This document shows, in pieces, positions 1 through 5,770 of a stretch of DNA of 7,686 nt. The stretch comes from CAYZJD01 sp964478455 (lineage in GTDB: Bacteria; Acidobacteriota; Terriglobia; Bryobacterales; Bryobacteraceae): the NCBI GenBank assembly GCA_964478455.1, contig CAYZJD010000226.1, positions 1 through 7,686 of the forward strand, written 5' to 3'. The position numbers were made by a program, and so were the translations under genes. Below the pieces are notes generated by a model. The model ran no database searches, was not told where the DNA came from, and saw nothing but the letters and a program-made list of their open reading frames with translations. Position 1 is the stretch's first letter; each line of letters opens with the position of its first letter.

Positions 1-80
1 CCTCAAACTACCCTTGTACCCCACAGGTCGCATTCGGCTGCGCGGCAGCTCTGCTAGGCCCGGAACGGGGAGCGGCACGG

Positions 81-86
81 TACAAT
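81..86 (+). promoter_or_regulatory. Possible -10 element before the receiver-phosphatase gene
   Basis: TACAAT matches five of six bases of the sigma70 -10 consensus and lies 36 nt before the GTG start at 123, which would give a leader of about 30 nt. No convincing -35 hexamer is visible 16-18 bp upstream, so this is a weak call. The rest of 1-80 shows no gene or RNA that I can support. Confidence 0.3.
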
Positions 87-122
87 GAACTCGCTCCGGC
101 TGGGGCGCTGGAGGATGGGAGG

Positions 123-1307
123 GTGCCGACCATCTTCGTAGTCGATGACGACGAGATGGTTCTGTCCTCCCTCCGGGCCTACTTCAGCCTGTCCACGGAC
201 TACGCGGTGGCTTGCTTCAGCGATCCGTGGCGGGCCTGCGCAGAGCTTGGACGCACGCCAGCGGACGTCGTGATCTCCGACTACCTGATGCCGGGACTGA
301 ACGGGATCGACCTGCTCAAGGAGGCGCGGCGACTCCAACCCGACGCCGCCCGGATCCTGCTTACCGGGTTCGCGGACAAAGAGAACGCCATCCGCGCGAT
401 CAACGAGGCCGGTCTCTACCAGTACATCGAGAAGCCCTGGGACAGCGAGCAATTGCTGATCGTGATCCGGAACGCACTTCAGGAGAGGAGCCTGCGCCGC
501 GAGCTGGGCGAGAAGGTGCGAGTCCTGGACCGGCTCGTTCGCGAACATAGTGAGCTGGCCGAGCGCCATAGCCACCTCGAGAAGGACCTGGCCATGGCCG
601 AGCAGGCGCTGGCGAGCCTGCTTCCCAGCCGGATGCCGGCGATCGACGGGATCAGCATCGATGCCTACCACCGGCCGTGCCGGCATCTCGGAGGGGATTT
701 CTACGATTTCGCGGATGATGGGGACCGCACGGCGCTGCTGCTGGGCGACGTGAGCGGCCACGGAGCTCAGGCGGCGCTGATCTGCGCGCTCTTGAAGGCG
801 AGCTTTCAAGAAGCCGCCACGAGCGCCTGCGGGCCCGCCGAGCTGCTGGCCCAGATGAATGCGGCCCTGTTCCGATTTCTGCCTGCCGGGATGTACGTGG
901 CCGGAGCGGTGCTGTGGCTGGAGCGACGAGAGCCCGGCATTCGCCTCTCGAATGCCGGCCTGCCTTATCCCTTCGTGCTGCGCTGCGCGGAGCCTCGGAC
1001 GGACGAGATTCCGATCGCTGGCCTTCCTTTGGGCATGTTTCCGGGGTACGGGCTCGAACCTTATCAGGTACGGCCGGTTCATCTGGAGCACGGCGACGTG
1101 CTGCTCATCGCCTCCGACGGCCTTGGCGACATTGTGAATCGCCACGGCGAGCTCTTTCAGGACCGGGAACTCAAGCGGGCCTTGTCCGAACTGAGGGGCT
1201 TGAGCGGCTCGGAACTGATCGCGGGCCTGGTGGAACGTGCGGCTCGCTTTCAGCAGGGGGAGCAGTTGCCCGACGACGTGACGCTCCTGGCCGTCGGCAG
1301 GACCTGA
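123..1307 (+). CDS. Response regulator with PP2C/SpoIIE-type serine phosphatase output
   Basis: Cytoplasmic two-domain signalling protein of 394 residues. Residues 1-118 form a CheY-like receiver: acidic pocket D8/D9, phospho-acceptor D53 in ISDYLMPG, T81 in LLTGFAD, switch Y101 and K104 in the KPW motif. Residues about 118-168 are a charged, heptad-like coiled coil that probably transmits the signal. Residues about 172-394 are a PPM/SpoIIE phosphatase with the metal-binding set intact: GGDFYD (D192), GDVSGHG (D209), SDG (D332) and DDVTLL (D385). By family knowledge such proteins (RsbU/HsbR type) dephosphorylate an anti-sigma-factor antagonist when the receiver is phosphorylated, but no STAS protein, anti-sigma kinase or histidine kinase is in this window, so partners are unknown. 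The GTG start is chosen because GGAGGA ends 7 nt upstream and the receiver begins immediately. It is convergent with the acetyltransferase gene, 24 nt away. The usual NAGHPP-like motif reads NAGLPYP here, a mild deviation. Confidence 0.93.
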   Translation: MPTIFVVDDDEMVLSSLRAYFSLSTDYAVACFSDPWRACAELGRTPADVVISDYLMPGLNGIDLLKEARRLQPDAARILLTGFADKENAIRAINEAGLYQYIEKPWDSEQLLIVIRNALQERSLRRELGEKVRVLDRLVREHSELAERHSHLEKDLAMAEQALASLLPSRMPAIDGISIDAYHRPCRHLGGDFYDFADDGDRTALLLGDVSGHGAQAALICALLKASFQEAATSACGPAELLAQMNAALFRFLPAGMYVAGAVLWLERREPGIRLSNAGLPYPFVLRCAEPRTDEIPIAGLPLGMFPGYGLEPYQVRPVHLEHGDVLLIASDGLGDIVNRHGELFQDRELKRALSELRGLSGSELIAGLVERAARFQQGEQLPDDVTLLAVGRT

Positions 1308-1331
1308 AAGAGCAGCGTTGGACGCCCGGGC

Positions 1332-1871
1332 TCACTCCATCTCGCGGAACGCGTCCGGGTAAACGACCGTGCCGGAGATGCCGGCAAGGGCAGCGGGAGC
1401 AAGTTCGAGGGCCATGAAGGCGTCGCCGAAGGCGAAGGGGTTGCGGAGGCGCCCGGCGAGCGCGGCGGAAAAACCGAAGCGCGGATAGTACCGGGGATGG
1501 CCGACTACCAGGACAATGGACCAGCCGCGCTCGCGGCAGACGTCGAGGCCGCGGCGTACAAGCGCCGCGCCAATGCCGTTGCGCTGGAAATGCGGAAGCA
1601 CGGCCATCGGCGCGAGCGAGGCGGCGGGCACTGCCCCGTCTGGGGTATCAATACGCACCTCGCTGAACAGAATGTGTCCGACGATACGGCCGGCGGTTTC
1701 GGCAACAAGCGAGGCGATGACACAGCCGCCTGCGCGCAGCCGGTCCACCAAGATAGCCTCCGCCTCGCCGCCGAAGGCCAGGCGGTTAACGTCGCCGATC
1801 GCTTCGAGATCGCCAGGACGCTCGTCGCGGATCAGGAAGCCGGCCACGGCCGAGTCCCCGGAGGCACTCAC
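1332..1871 (-). CDS. GNAT-family N-acetyltransferase (YhbS-like)
   Basis: 179-residue single-domain GNAT protein, predicted to move an acetyl group from acetyl-CoA to an amine. The acetyl-CoA pyrophosphate-binding loop is clear: MAVLPHFQRNGIG at residues 89-101 carries the Q/R-x-x-G-x-G signature, followed by the expected helix. VVGHPRYYPRFGF at 122-134 is typical of the COG3153/YhbS branch, where it forms the strand and turn after motif A. The substrate cannot be told from sequence. The GTG start at 1871 overlaps the stop of the upstream double-ACT gene in the four bases GTGA, and there is no good independent ribosome binding site, so translation is probably coupled to that gene. This coupling suggests, but does not prove, a shared function with the ligand-sensing ACT protein. 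Last gene of the minus-strand run. Confidence 0.9.
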   Translation of the reverse strand: MSASGDSAVAGFLIRDERPGDLEAIGDVNRLAFGGEAEAILVDRLRAGGCVIASLVAETAGRIVGHILFSEVRIDTPDGAVPAASLAPMAVLPHFQRNGIGAALVRRGLDVCRERGWSIVLVVGHPRYYPRFGFSAALAGRLRNPFAFGDAFMALELAPAALAGISGTVVYPDAFREME

Positions 1872-2305
1872 TTCTTCTTAGCCGCCACCGCCTTCTTGAT
1901 GAGCTTCGCCGCGTTGGCGGCGTCGGCGTCGCTTTCGAAGCCAACAACCGCGGCATAACGGCGGCCGATGGCGTGCGCCACGAGGAAGCCCAGGTTCACG
2001 CCCGCATCCGCCAGCGCCTGAGTGATGGCGGCGCCGGTTCCCGGCTTGTTGTCGCCTTCGACGAGCAGGACCGGGATCGGGGACGATGACAGCCCAACTC
2101 CCGCCGCCGCCGTGGCCTGCTTCTTCCCGGAGACAGGGTACAGTTCGATGGCCGCCTTTGCCGGGTCGCCGGGATAGCGGTAGCCCATCAGGACCTTCAG
2201 GTCCGCTCCCGCGCCGGCGAGCGGCTGGAGAATGCCGGCCAGCACTCCGGGCTTGTTTTCGACTTCCTTGCGCCAGAGAACGATCTTCTTCACCGTGACT
2301 GCCAT
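1868..2305 (-). CDS. Small protein with two ACT-like domains
   Basis: 145-residue protein made almost entirely of two ACT-like repeats. Repeat 1 (about residues 5-60) has VENKPGVLAGILQPLAGAGADL; repeat 2 (about 78-135) has the matching VEGDNKPGTGAAITQALADAGVNL. The shared NKPG turn after strand 1 is the usual ACT ligand-site position, where the glycine binds an amino acid in known ACT regulators. There is no fused enzyme or DNA-binding domain, so it probably acts as a stand-alone amino-acid sensor or partner subunit; the ligand is unknown. The tail is lysine-rich (KKAVAAKKK). The ATG at 2305 is preferred over an upstream frame opening at 2371: GGAGGG lies 7 nt before it, the homologous part begins there, and the upstream extension would cover the probable promoter. 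The stop overlaps the acetyltransferase start; the amidohydrolase ends 107 nt upstream. Confidence 0.85.
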   Translation of the reverse strand: MAVTVKKIVLWRKEVENKPGVLAGILQPLAGAGADLKVLMGYRYPGDPAKAAIELYPVSGKKQATAAAGVGLSSSPIPVLLVEGDNKPGTGAAITQALADAGVNLGFLVAHAIGRRYAAVVGFESDADAANAAKLIKKAVAAKKK

Positions 2306-2342
2306 GTCGATACCCTCCGTTGGCGTGGTTGCGCCGTTCATG

Positions 2343-2371
2343 AGCATACGCCCGTTAGGAGGGCTCGACAA
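2343..2371 (-). promoter_or_regulatory. Probable sigma70-type promoter of the ACT/acetyltransferase pair
   Basis: On the minus strand TTGTCG (2371-2366) is followed after 17 bp by TATGCT (2348-2343). Each matches the consensus at four of six positions and the spacing is ideal. The predicted start lies near 2336, giving a leader of about 30 nt with a good Shine-Dalgarno sequence. If it works, the ACT and GNAT genes can be expressed apart from the upstream amidohydrolase. No terminator was recognised in 2372-2412. Confidence 0.4.
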
Positions 2372-2412
2372 GGCCCACGCCGGCTGTTCGGGGGCGGAAG
2401 GCCAGGCGCGAG

Positions 2413-3609
2413 CTAAACCGCCTTCAGGCCGAGAAGGCGGGCGGCGTTGTTGTGGTAGACCTTCTTGAGAATCGAATCCGGCAGATTGATGCCGTAGATC
2501 CGCCAGCGGCCCTGGGGCGGCACGGGCGCGGGCGAGTAGTCGAAGTATTCATCCTCGGTCTCGAGGAAGCGGAAATAGCAGCGGTACATCTCGGGCTTGA
2601 GGTCCTGCTGCGGGTACTCCTCGCCGTTGGGCGTAGCGTCGGTTCCGAAAAGGACGCGGTCCTGATGCTTCTCGAAGAAGCGACGCGCGCTGCGCGGCTG
2701 GCGGCCCAGTTCGCCGAGGCGCGCGCCTGTTTCGATGTACAGGTTCTTGTACTTGTCGAGCCAGTCGGAGACTTCGCCAAGGTTTTCCGGATGGTTGGCG
2801 ACGTGGTGGCCGACGAAGATGGTCTTCGGGTGGCGCTCGATGACGCGGTTGCGGGCGGCGAGCAGCTCGGCCTTGGAGGGGTAGTCCTTGCCATGGAAGG
2901 ACCAGTCCGGGTGATTGCCCAGCTCCTCCCACCGCTCGTTGAAGCGGTCAATCGGCGTGAAGAAGGCATCGGGGTCGGCGGTGTGGATGAACACGGGAAG
3001 CCCAAGAGCCCCGGCCGCTTCCCACATGGGATCGAAGCGCGGATCGTCCACCTTGACGAGCGGTCCTTCGGTGACCTTCTCACGAAGATAAAGCCCGAGC
3101 ACCTTGAGGATCTTGATGCCGGCCGCGCCGGCTTTCTTGGCGCGCTCGATTTCCTCCGCCTGCCACTTGGGGTAGCCGGGCTCGGCGATGCCGCTCCAGG
3201 CGGGCTCGGTGAGGACGAGGAAGCGGCCCGGGTAGCGGCCGGGCAACTCGCGGATGGCGCGTTCGAGGTTCGCCCCATGACCGCCGGTGGAGTTCACCAT
3301 GGTCTTGACGTTCAGTTCGTCCATCCACTTCACGATCTGGTCCAACTGCTGGGGCGGGATTGGGGCGGGGTTGGCACCGACGTCCTTACGGGCAAAAGCG
3401 GGAAACATGTACACGTGCGTGTGGACATCGATGACCGGGAACCTGGCCCGCTCGACTTTGGTCTCGGGTACGACGAGCATGCTCCTGGGCTGGAAGTCGG
3501 TCAGGTTCAGGGCGGCTTCCGCCGGCTTCCGTTCCGGCAGCGGCGCCTGGCGGCNNNNNNNNNNCAGCATGGTTCTGCGAGTGGTGAGCGTAGGTGTCTC
3601 TTGATTCAT
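2413..3609 (-). CDS. Amidohydrolase_2 family metal-dependent hydrolase, probable Tat leader, interrupted by assembly gap
   Basis: About 398 residues as drawn, but the true length is unknown because 10 N fall in codons 16-19. The fold is the TIM-barrel amidohydrolase_2 type (the family of ACMSD, gamma-resorcylate decarboxylase and related hydrolases). Expected metal ligands are present: H63 and H65 in VIDVHTHVYMF, H209 in FIHTADP, H268 or H269 in FVGHH, and D324 in LFGTDATP. The missing carboxylated lysine of other subgroups is normal here. The N-terminus has TTRRTML, a twin-arginine-like motif, just before the gap, so export by Tat is likely although the hydrophobic segment is unseen. The ATG at 3609 is preferred to an in-frame start at 3663, which adds arginine-rich sequence of no known domain; AGGGAA precedes the chosen start. 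The substrate cannot be assigned. It is first in the minus-strand run and divergent from the exported TPR gene, with 65 nt between the starts. Confidence 0.9.
   Translation of the reverse strand: MNQETPTLTTRRTMLXXXXRQAPLPERKPAEAALNLTDFQPRSMLVVPETKVERARFPVIDVHTHVYMFPAFARKDVGANPAPIPPQQLDQIVKWMDELNVKTMVNSTGGHGANLERAIRELPGRYPGRFLVLTEPAWSGIAEPGYPKWQAEEIERAKKAGAAGIKILKVLGLYLREKVTEGPLVKVDDPRFDPMWEAAGALGLPVFIHTADPDAFFTPIDRFNERWEELGNHPDWSFHGKDYPSKAELLAARNRVIERHPKTIFVGHHVANHPENLGEVSDWLDKYKNLYIETGARLGELGRQPRSARRFFEKHQDRVLFGTDATPNGEEYPQQDLKPEMYRCYFRFLETEDEYFDYSPAPVPPQGRWRIYGINLPDSILKKVYHNNAARLLGLKAV
3555..3564. other. Assembly gap (10 N)
   Basis: Ten unknown bases inside the amidohydrolase leader. A round number such as 10 is typical of a scaffold placeholder, not a measured length. 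The reading frame agrees on both sides, which only requires the real length to be 1 modulo 3. Confidence 0.97.
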
Positions 3610-3658
3610 CTCGGATTCCCTGCGCCGGACACCGGGGAAGCGATGATGGCGCAAAACG

Positions 3659-3668
3659 TACAATCGTA
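3659..3668. promoter_or_regulatory. Overlapping divergent -10-like elements
   Basis: The 10 bases TACAATCGTA read as TACAAT on the plus strand (toward the TPR gene) and as TACGAT on the minus strand (toward the amidohydrolase). Plus-strand initiation would begin near 3671, only about 4 nt before the ATG at 3675. Minus-strand initiation would leave a leader of about 47 nt. No clear -35 element was found for either direction, so confidence is low. Confidence 0.28.
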
Positions 3669-3674
3669 TCAGGA

Positions 3675-5381
3675 ATGCGCCGCCCGGTTGTTCTCCTGAT
3701 GCTGGCTGTGCTCGCGCTGCGCGCCGATGAGCGCTGGCTCGAGTTCCGGTCAGGCCCGTTCGAAGTACAAACGAGCGCCGGCGAGCGGGCGGGCCGGGAA
3801 ACCCTGGCGAAGCTGGAGCAGTTCCGGCACGCGCTCGAGAGCGTCTCGGGCAGAAGCGAACTCCAGATGGTGTGGCCGGTGCGGGTGCTGGTGTTCAAAT
3901 CGGCGCGGGAACGGGCGGCCTATGCCTCCGAGACGGCTCTGGGCCTGGGACGCGATGCGTTCACCGGCAGCGTAGCGGCAAGAGAGCCGCTGCCGCCGGC
4001 ATTGCTGCGCGACTGTGCGGTGGCGCTGCTGACCGCGGGCACGGGGCGGACGCCGTCCGAGATAGAACAGGGGCTGGCCGAGCTGTTCTCGACCCTTGCG
4101 ATCGAGGGGCAGCGCATCACGCTCGGCCGGCCGCCGGCGCCCGAGGCCCGCACGCGGCGGTGGGCAAAGATGCACCTGCTGGCAGTGACGCCCGACTACT
4201 ACGGAAGGCTACGGGTGCTGGCGCGGAATCTCGCGAGCGGCGTCGACGAGGAAGTGGCGTATCGCAACACGTTCGGCAAGCCGCCGGCGGTGATCGAGAA
4301 AGAAACGGACGCCTACCTGGCTACGGGGAACTTCGCCACAGTGGACCTCTCCGGGCGGCCGATGAATCCTGAACGGGACTTCGCGGCGAAGCCGGTGGAG
4401 GCGCCGCTCGCGGTAGCAGCGGCGGCGGACCTGCTTCTTGCGGAGCCGGCGAAGGGAGCGCAAGCGCGCGCGGCCTACGAAGCGATGCTGAAGCAGTGGC
4501 CGGGGAGCGCGGAGGCGCAGGAGGGACTCGGCCTGCTCGCGTTGCGCGAGGGGCGAACGCAGAAAGCGAGACAGCATTTCCGCGCGGCGGCCGAGGCGGC
4601 CGTGGCTGGGGCCAGAGCGCTGGTGGAATACGGGCGGCGCGAGCCGGACACCAGTAAAGCCCGGACCGCGCTCGAGCGAGCCGCCGAGCGGAATCCAAGG
4701 TGGGCGGCGCCGCATTGGGAACTGGCTCGAGTCGCACTGGACGCCAAGAAGAAGGTGGAGCATCTACGGAAGGCGACCTCGCTCGAACCGCGCAATGCTG
4801 GTTACTGGATCGAGCTGGCAAGAGCCTTGCAGGCTGTGGAAGAGCCGGACGAGGCCGCCAAGGCGTGGGCGTCCGCCGAGCGGATCGCTGCGAACAAAGA
4901 AGAGGGTGAGCGGATCCGCGGGCTGCGGGCCGAGGCGAGGCGGGCCCTCGAGGAACAGCAGATCGCCGCCCGTCAAAAGGAGCAGGAGGAGAAGCGGCGC
5001 GAGCTGGAACGTCTGAAGGAAGAGGCGATGGCGCGCATCCGGCTGGCGGAGGCGAAAGCGAACGTCGGCAGCCCGCCGCCGGACCCAGGCCGGAAAGTAG
5101 AGAGGTGGTGGGACGACCCAAGGCCCCGGTCCAAGGTGCGGGGCGTACTTCACAAGATCGACTGCCTGGGCAAGCGCTACAGGCTCGTCATTGCCGGCGA
5201 CGACGGGAAGACAGTGCAGTTGCTGCTGCCGGATCCCGCTCGAGTGGTGATCACCGGCCGCGAACGGACATTCGCCTGCGGACCACAGAAGCCTCCGCGG
5301 AAGGTCTCCGTCGAGTACTATGTGTCGCCGGAAGCGAAGCTCGGCACGGCCGGAGAAGCGGCGGTGATCGAGTTTCAGTGA
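3675..5381 (+). CDS. Exported TPR/coiled-coil protein with degenerate peptidase-MA-like N-terminus
   Basis: 568 residues; no named family recognised with certainty. Residues 1-17 are a Sec signal peptide (MRR, then a hydrophobic VVLLMLAVLAL core). Residues about 20-215 resemble the peptidase-MA-like/DUF1570-type domain common in Acidobacteria and Planctomycetes: WLEFRSGPFEV, a VRVLVFKSARERAAY strand-helix unit and IEQGLAELF at 130-138. The position expected for HExxH reads LLRDCAVALL (110-119), so zinc binding is lost and it should not be an active protease. Residues about 230-390 contain TPR-like helix pairs (for example AQEGLGLLALREGRTQKARQHF and PRNAGYWIELARALQAVEEPDEA). Residues about 395-450 are a strongly charged coiled coil. 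Residues about 478-568 look like a small beta-rich domain (VRGVLHKIDCLGKRYRLVI onward) with two cysteines. I prefer the ATG at 3675 over an in-frame start at 3594 because AGGA and the signal peptide follow directly; the longer form would bury the signal. Role unknown, probably periplasmic scaffold or interaction protein. Confidence 0.85.
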   Translation: MRRPVVLLMLAVLALRADERWLEFRSGPFEVQTSAGERAGRETLAKLEQFRHALESVSGRSELQMVWPVRVLVFKSARERAAYASETALGLGRDAFTGSVAAREPLPPALLRDCAVALLTAGTGRTPSEIEQGLAELFSTLAIEGQRITLGRPPAPEARTRRWAKMHLLAVTPDYYGRLRVLARNLASGVDEEVAYRNTFGKPPAVIEKETDAYLATGNFATVDLSGRPMNPERDFAAKPVEAPLAVAAAADLLLAEPAKGAQARAAYEAMLKQWPGSAEAQEGLGLLALREGRTQKARQHFRAAAEAAVAGARALVEYGRREPDTSKARTALERAAERNPRWAAPHWELARVALDAKKKVEHLRKATSLEPRNAGYWIELARALQAVEEPDEAAKAWASAERIAANKEEGERIRGLRAEARRALEEQQIAARQKEQEEKRRELERLKEEAMARIRLAEAKANVGSPPPDPGRKVERWWDDPRPRSKVRGVLHKIDCLGKRYRLVIAGDDGKTVQLLLPDPARVVITGRERTFACGPQKPPRKVSVEYYVSPEAKLGTAGEAAVIEFQ

Positions 5382-5407
5382 CAGGCCGAGATCGCGTTGA
5401 CAGGAAG

Positions 5408-5424
5408 GCGCGTGCTGTCCGCGC
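5408..5424 (+). terminator. Weak hairpin after the TPR gene
   Basis: GCGCG (5408-5412), a 7-nt loop and CGCGC (5420-5424) can form a GC-only 5-bp stem followed by G and three T. The T-tract is too short for a confident intrinsic terminator, and the hairpin abuts the rpsT -35 element. An alternative stem, GACAG (5399-5403) with CTGTC (5415-5419), uses overlapping bases. Confidence 0.25.
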
Positions 5425-5426
5425 GT

Positions 5427-5456
5427 TTGACCGGTGTTTGCGGGCTGCGGTATCCT
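5427..5456 (+). promoter_or_regulatory. Sigma70-type promoter of rpsT
   Basis: TTGACC (5427-5432) and TATCCT (5451-5456) are separated by 18 bp. They match the consensus at five and four of six positions. Predicted initiation near 5463 gives a leader of about 35 nt. A dedicated promoter fits the usual single-gene expression of rpsT. Confidence 0.55.
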
Positions 5457-5459
5457 GTG

Positions 5460-5469
5460 GATGTACATC
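5460..5469. repeat. Perfect 10-bp palindrome at the predicted rpsT start site
   Basis: GATGTACATC is its own reverse complement and sits 3 bp after the -10 element, over the predicted transcription start. It could be an operator half-site pair or chance; no regulator can be named. Confidence 0.35.
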
Positions 5470-5497
5470 TCACCGTAAGGACTTGGATTTCAACTAG

Positions 5498-5770
5498 ATG
5501 GCCAATACGTTTTCCGCGCTGAAACGCGCCCGCCAGGAGAAACGCCGGACGGAGATCAATCGCACGCGCAAGACGCGGCTGCGGCACCAGATACGCACCC
5601 TGCGACGCTTGCTGGACAAGAGCGACGCCCAGGGAGCGCAGGCGGTCGTCCCGCAAACATATTCCATCATCGACCGCGCCACCAAGTGGGGCATCATCAA
5701 GAAGAACACCGCCGCTCGTTACAAGAGCCGACTCACAGCCCGCCTGAAAGCCCTCGCCGTCGCCGGGTAG
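5498..5770 (+). CDS. rpsT: 30S ribosomal protein S20
   Basis: 90-residue basic protein of the usual length for bS20, which binds 16S rRNA early in 30S assembly. Recognisable features are the MANTFSALKRARQEKRR start, a long Arg/Lys-rich helix, and the conserved C-terminal segment with the IIDRATKWGIIKKNTAARYKSRL pattern (usual form: KGVIHKNTAARKKSRL). The ATG at 5498 is fixed by homology. No Shine-Dalgarno lies at normal spacing; the best candidate, TAAGGA at 5476-5481, ends 16 nt upstream, so initiation may use the leader structure or an S1-like route. S20 synthesis is autoregulated at translation in Escherichia coli; whether this holds here is unknown. Its last 38 nt overlap, in antisense, the end of the AbiEii reading frame. 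Confidence 0.96.
   Translation: MANTFSALKRARQEKRRTEINRTRKTRLRHQIRTLRRLLDKSDAQGAQAVVPQTYSIIDRATKWGIIKKNTAARYKSRLTARLKALAVAG

Noticed and set aside
1..57. C-terminal end of an upstream gene (open frame 1 ending in TAG at 55-57)
   Set aside because: Only 18 codons, no recognisable sequence; cannot be separated from chance.
54..1145. Long minus-strand open frame of 363 codons opposite the receiver-phosphatase gene
   Set aside because: It lies wholly antisense to a gene with intact diagnostic motifs, has no recognisable domain and is the kind of long shadow frame expected in high-GC DNA.
1308..1331. Bidirectional terminator between the convergent phosphatase and acetyltransferase genes
   Set aside because: Only 24 nt, with an 8-bp GCCCGGGC palindrome that has no loop and no T-tract.
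2452..3699. Long plus-strand open frame of 415 codons opposite the amidohydrolase
   Set aside because: Antisense to a clear amidohydrolase, crosses the assembly gap, and its composition is that of a reverse-complement shadow.
5399..5424. Strong intrinsic terminator after the TPR gene
   Set aside because: Stems of only 5 bp are available, mutually exclusive, with only three T following; kept as a low-confidence hairpin only.
4321..5468. Two overlapping minus-strand frames opposite the TPR gene
   Set aside because: Low-complexity Arg/Pro/Ala-rich translations without domain features; explained by the GC-rich codon use of the plus-strand gene.
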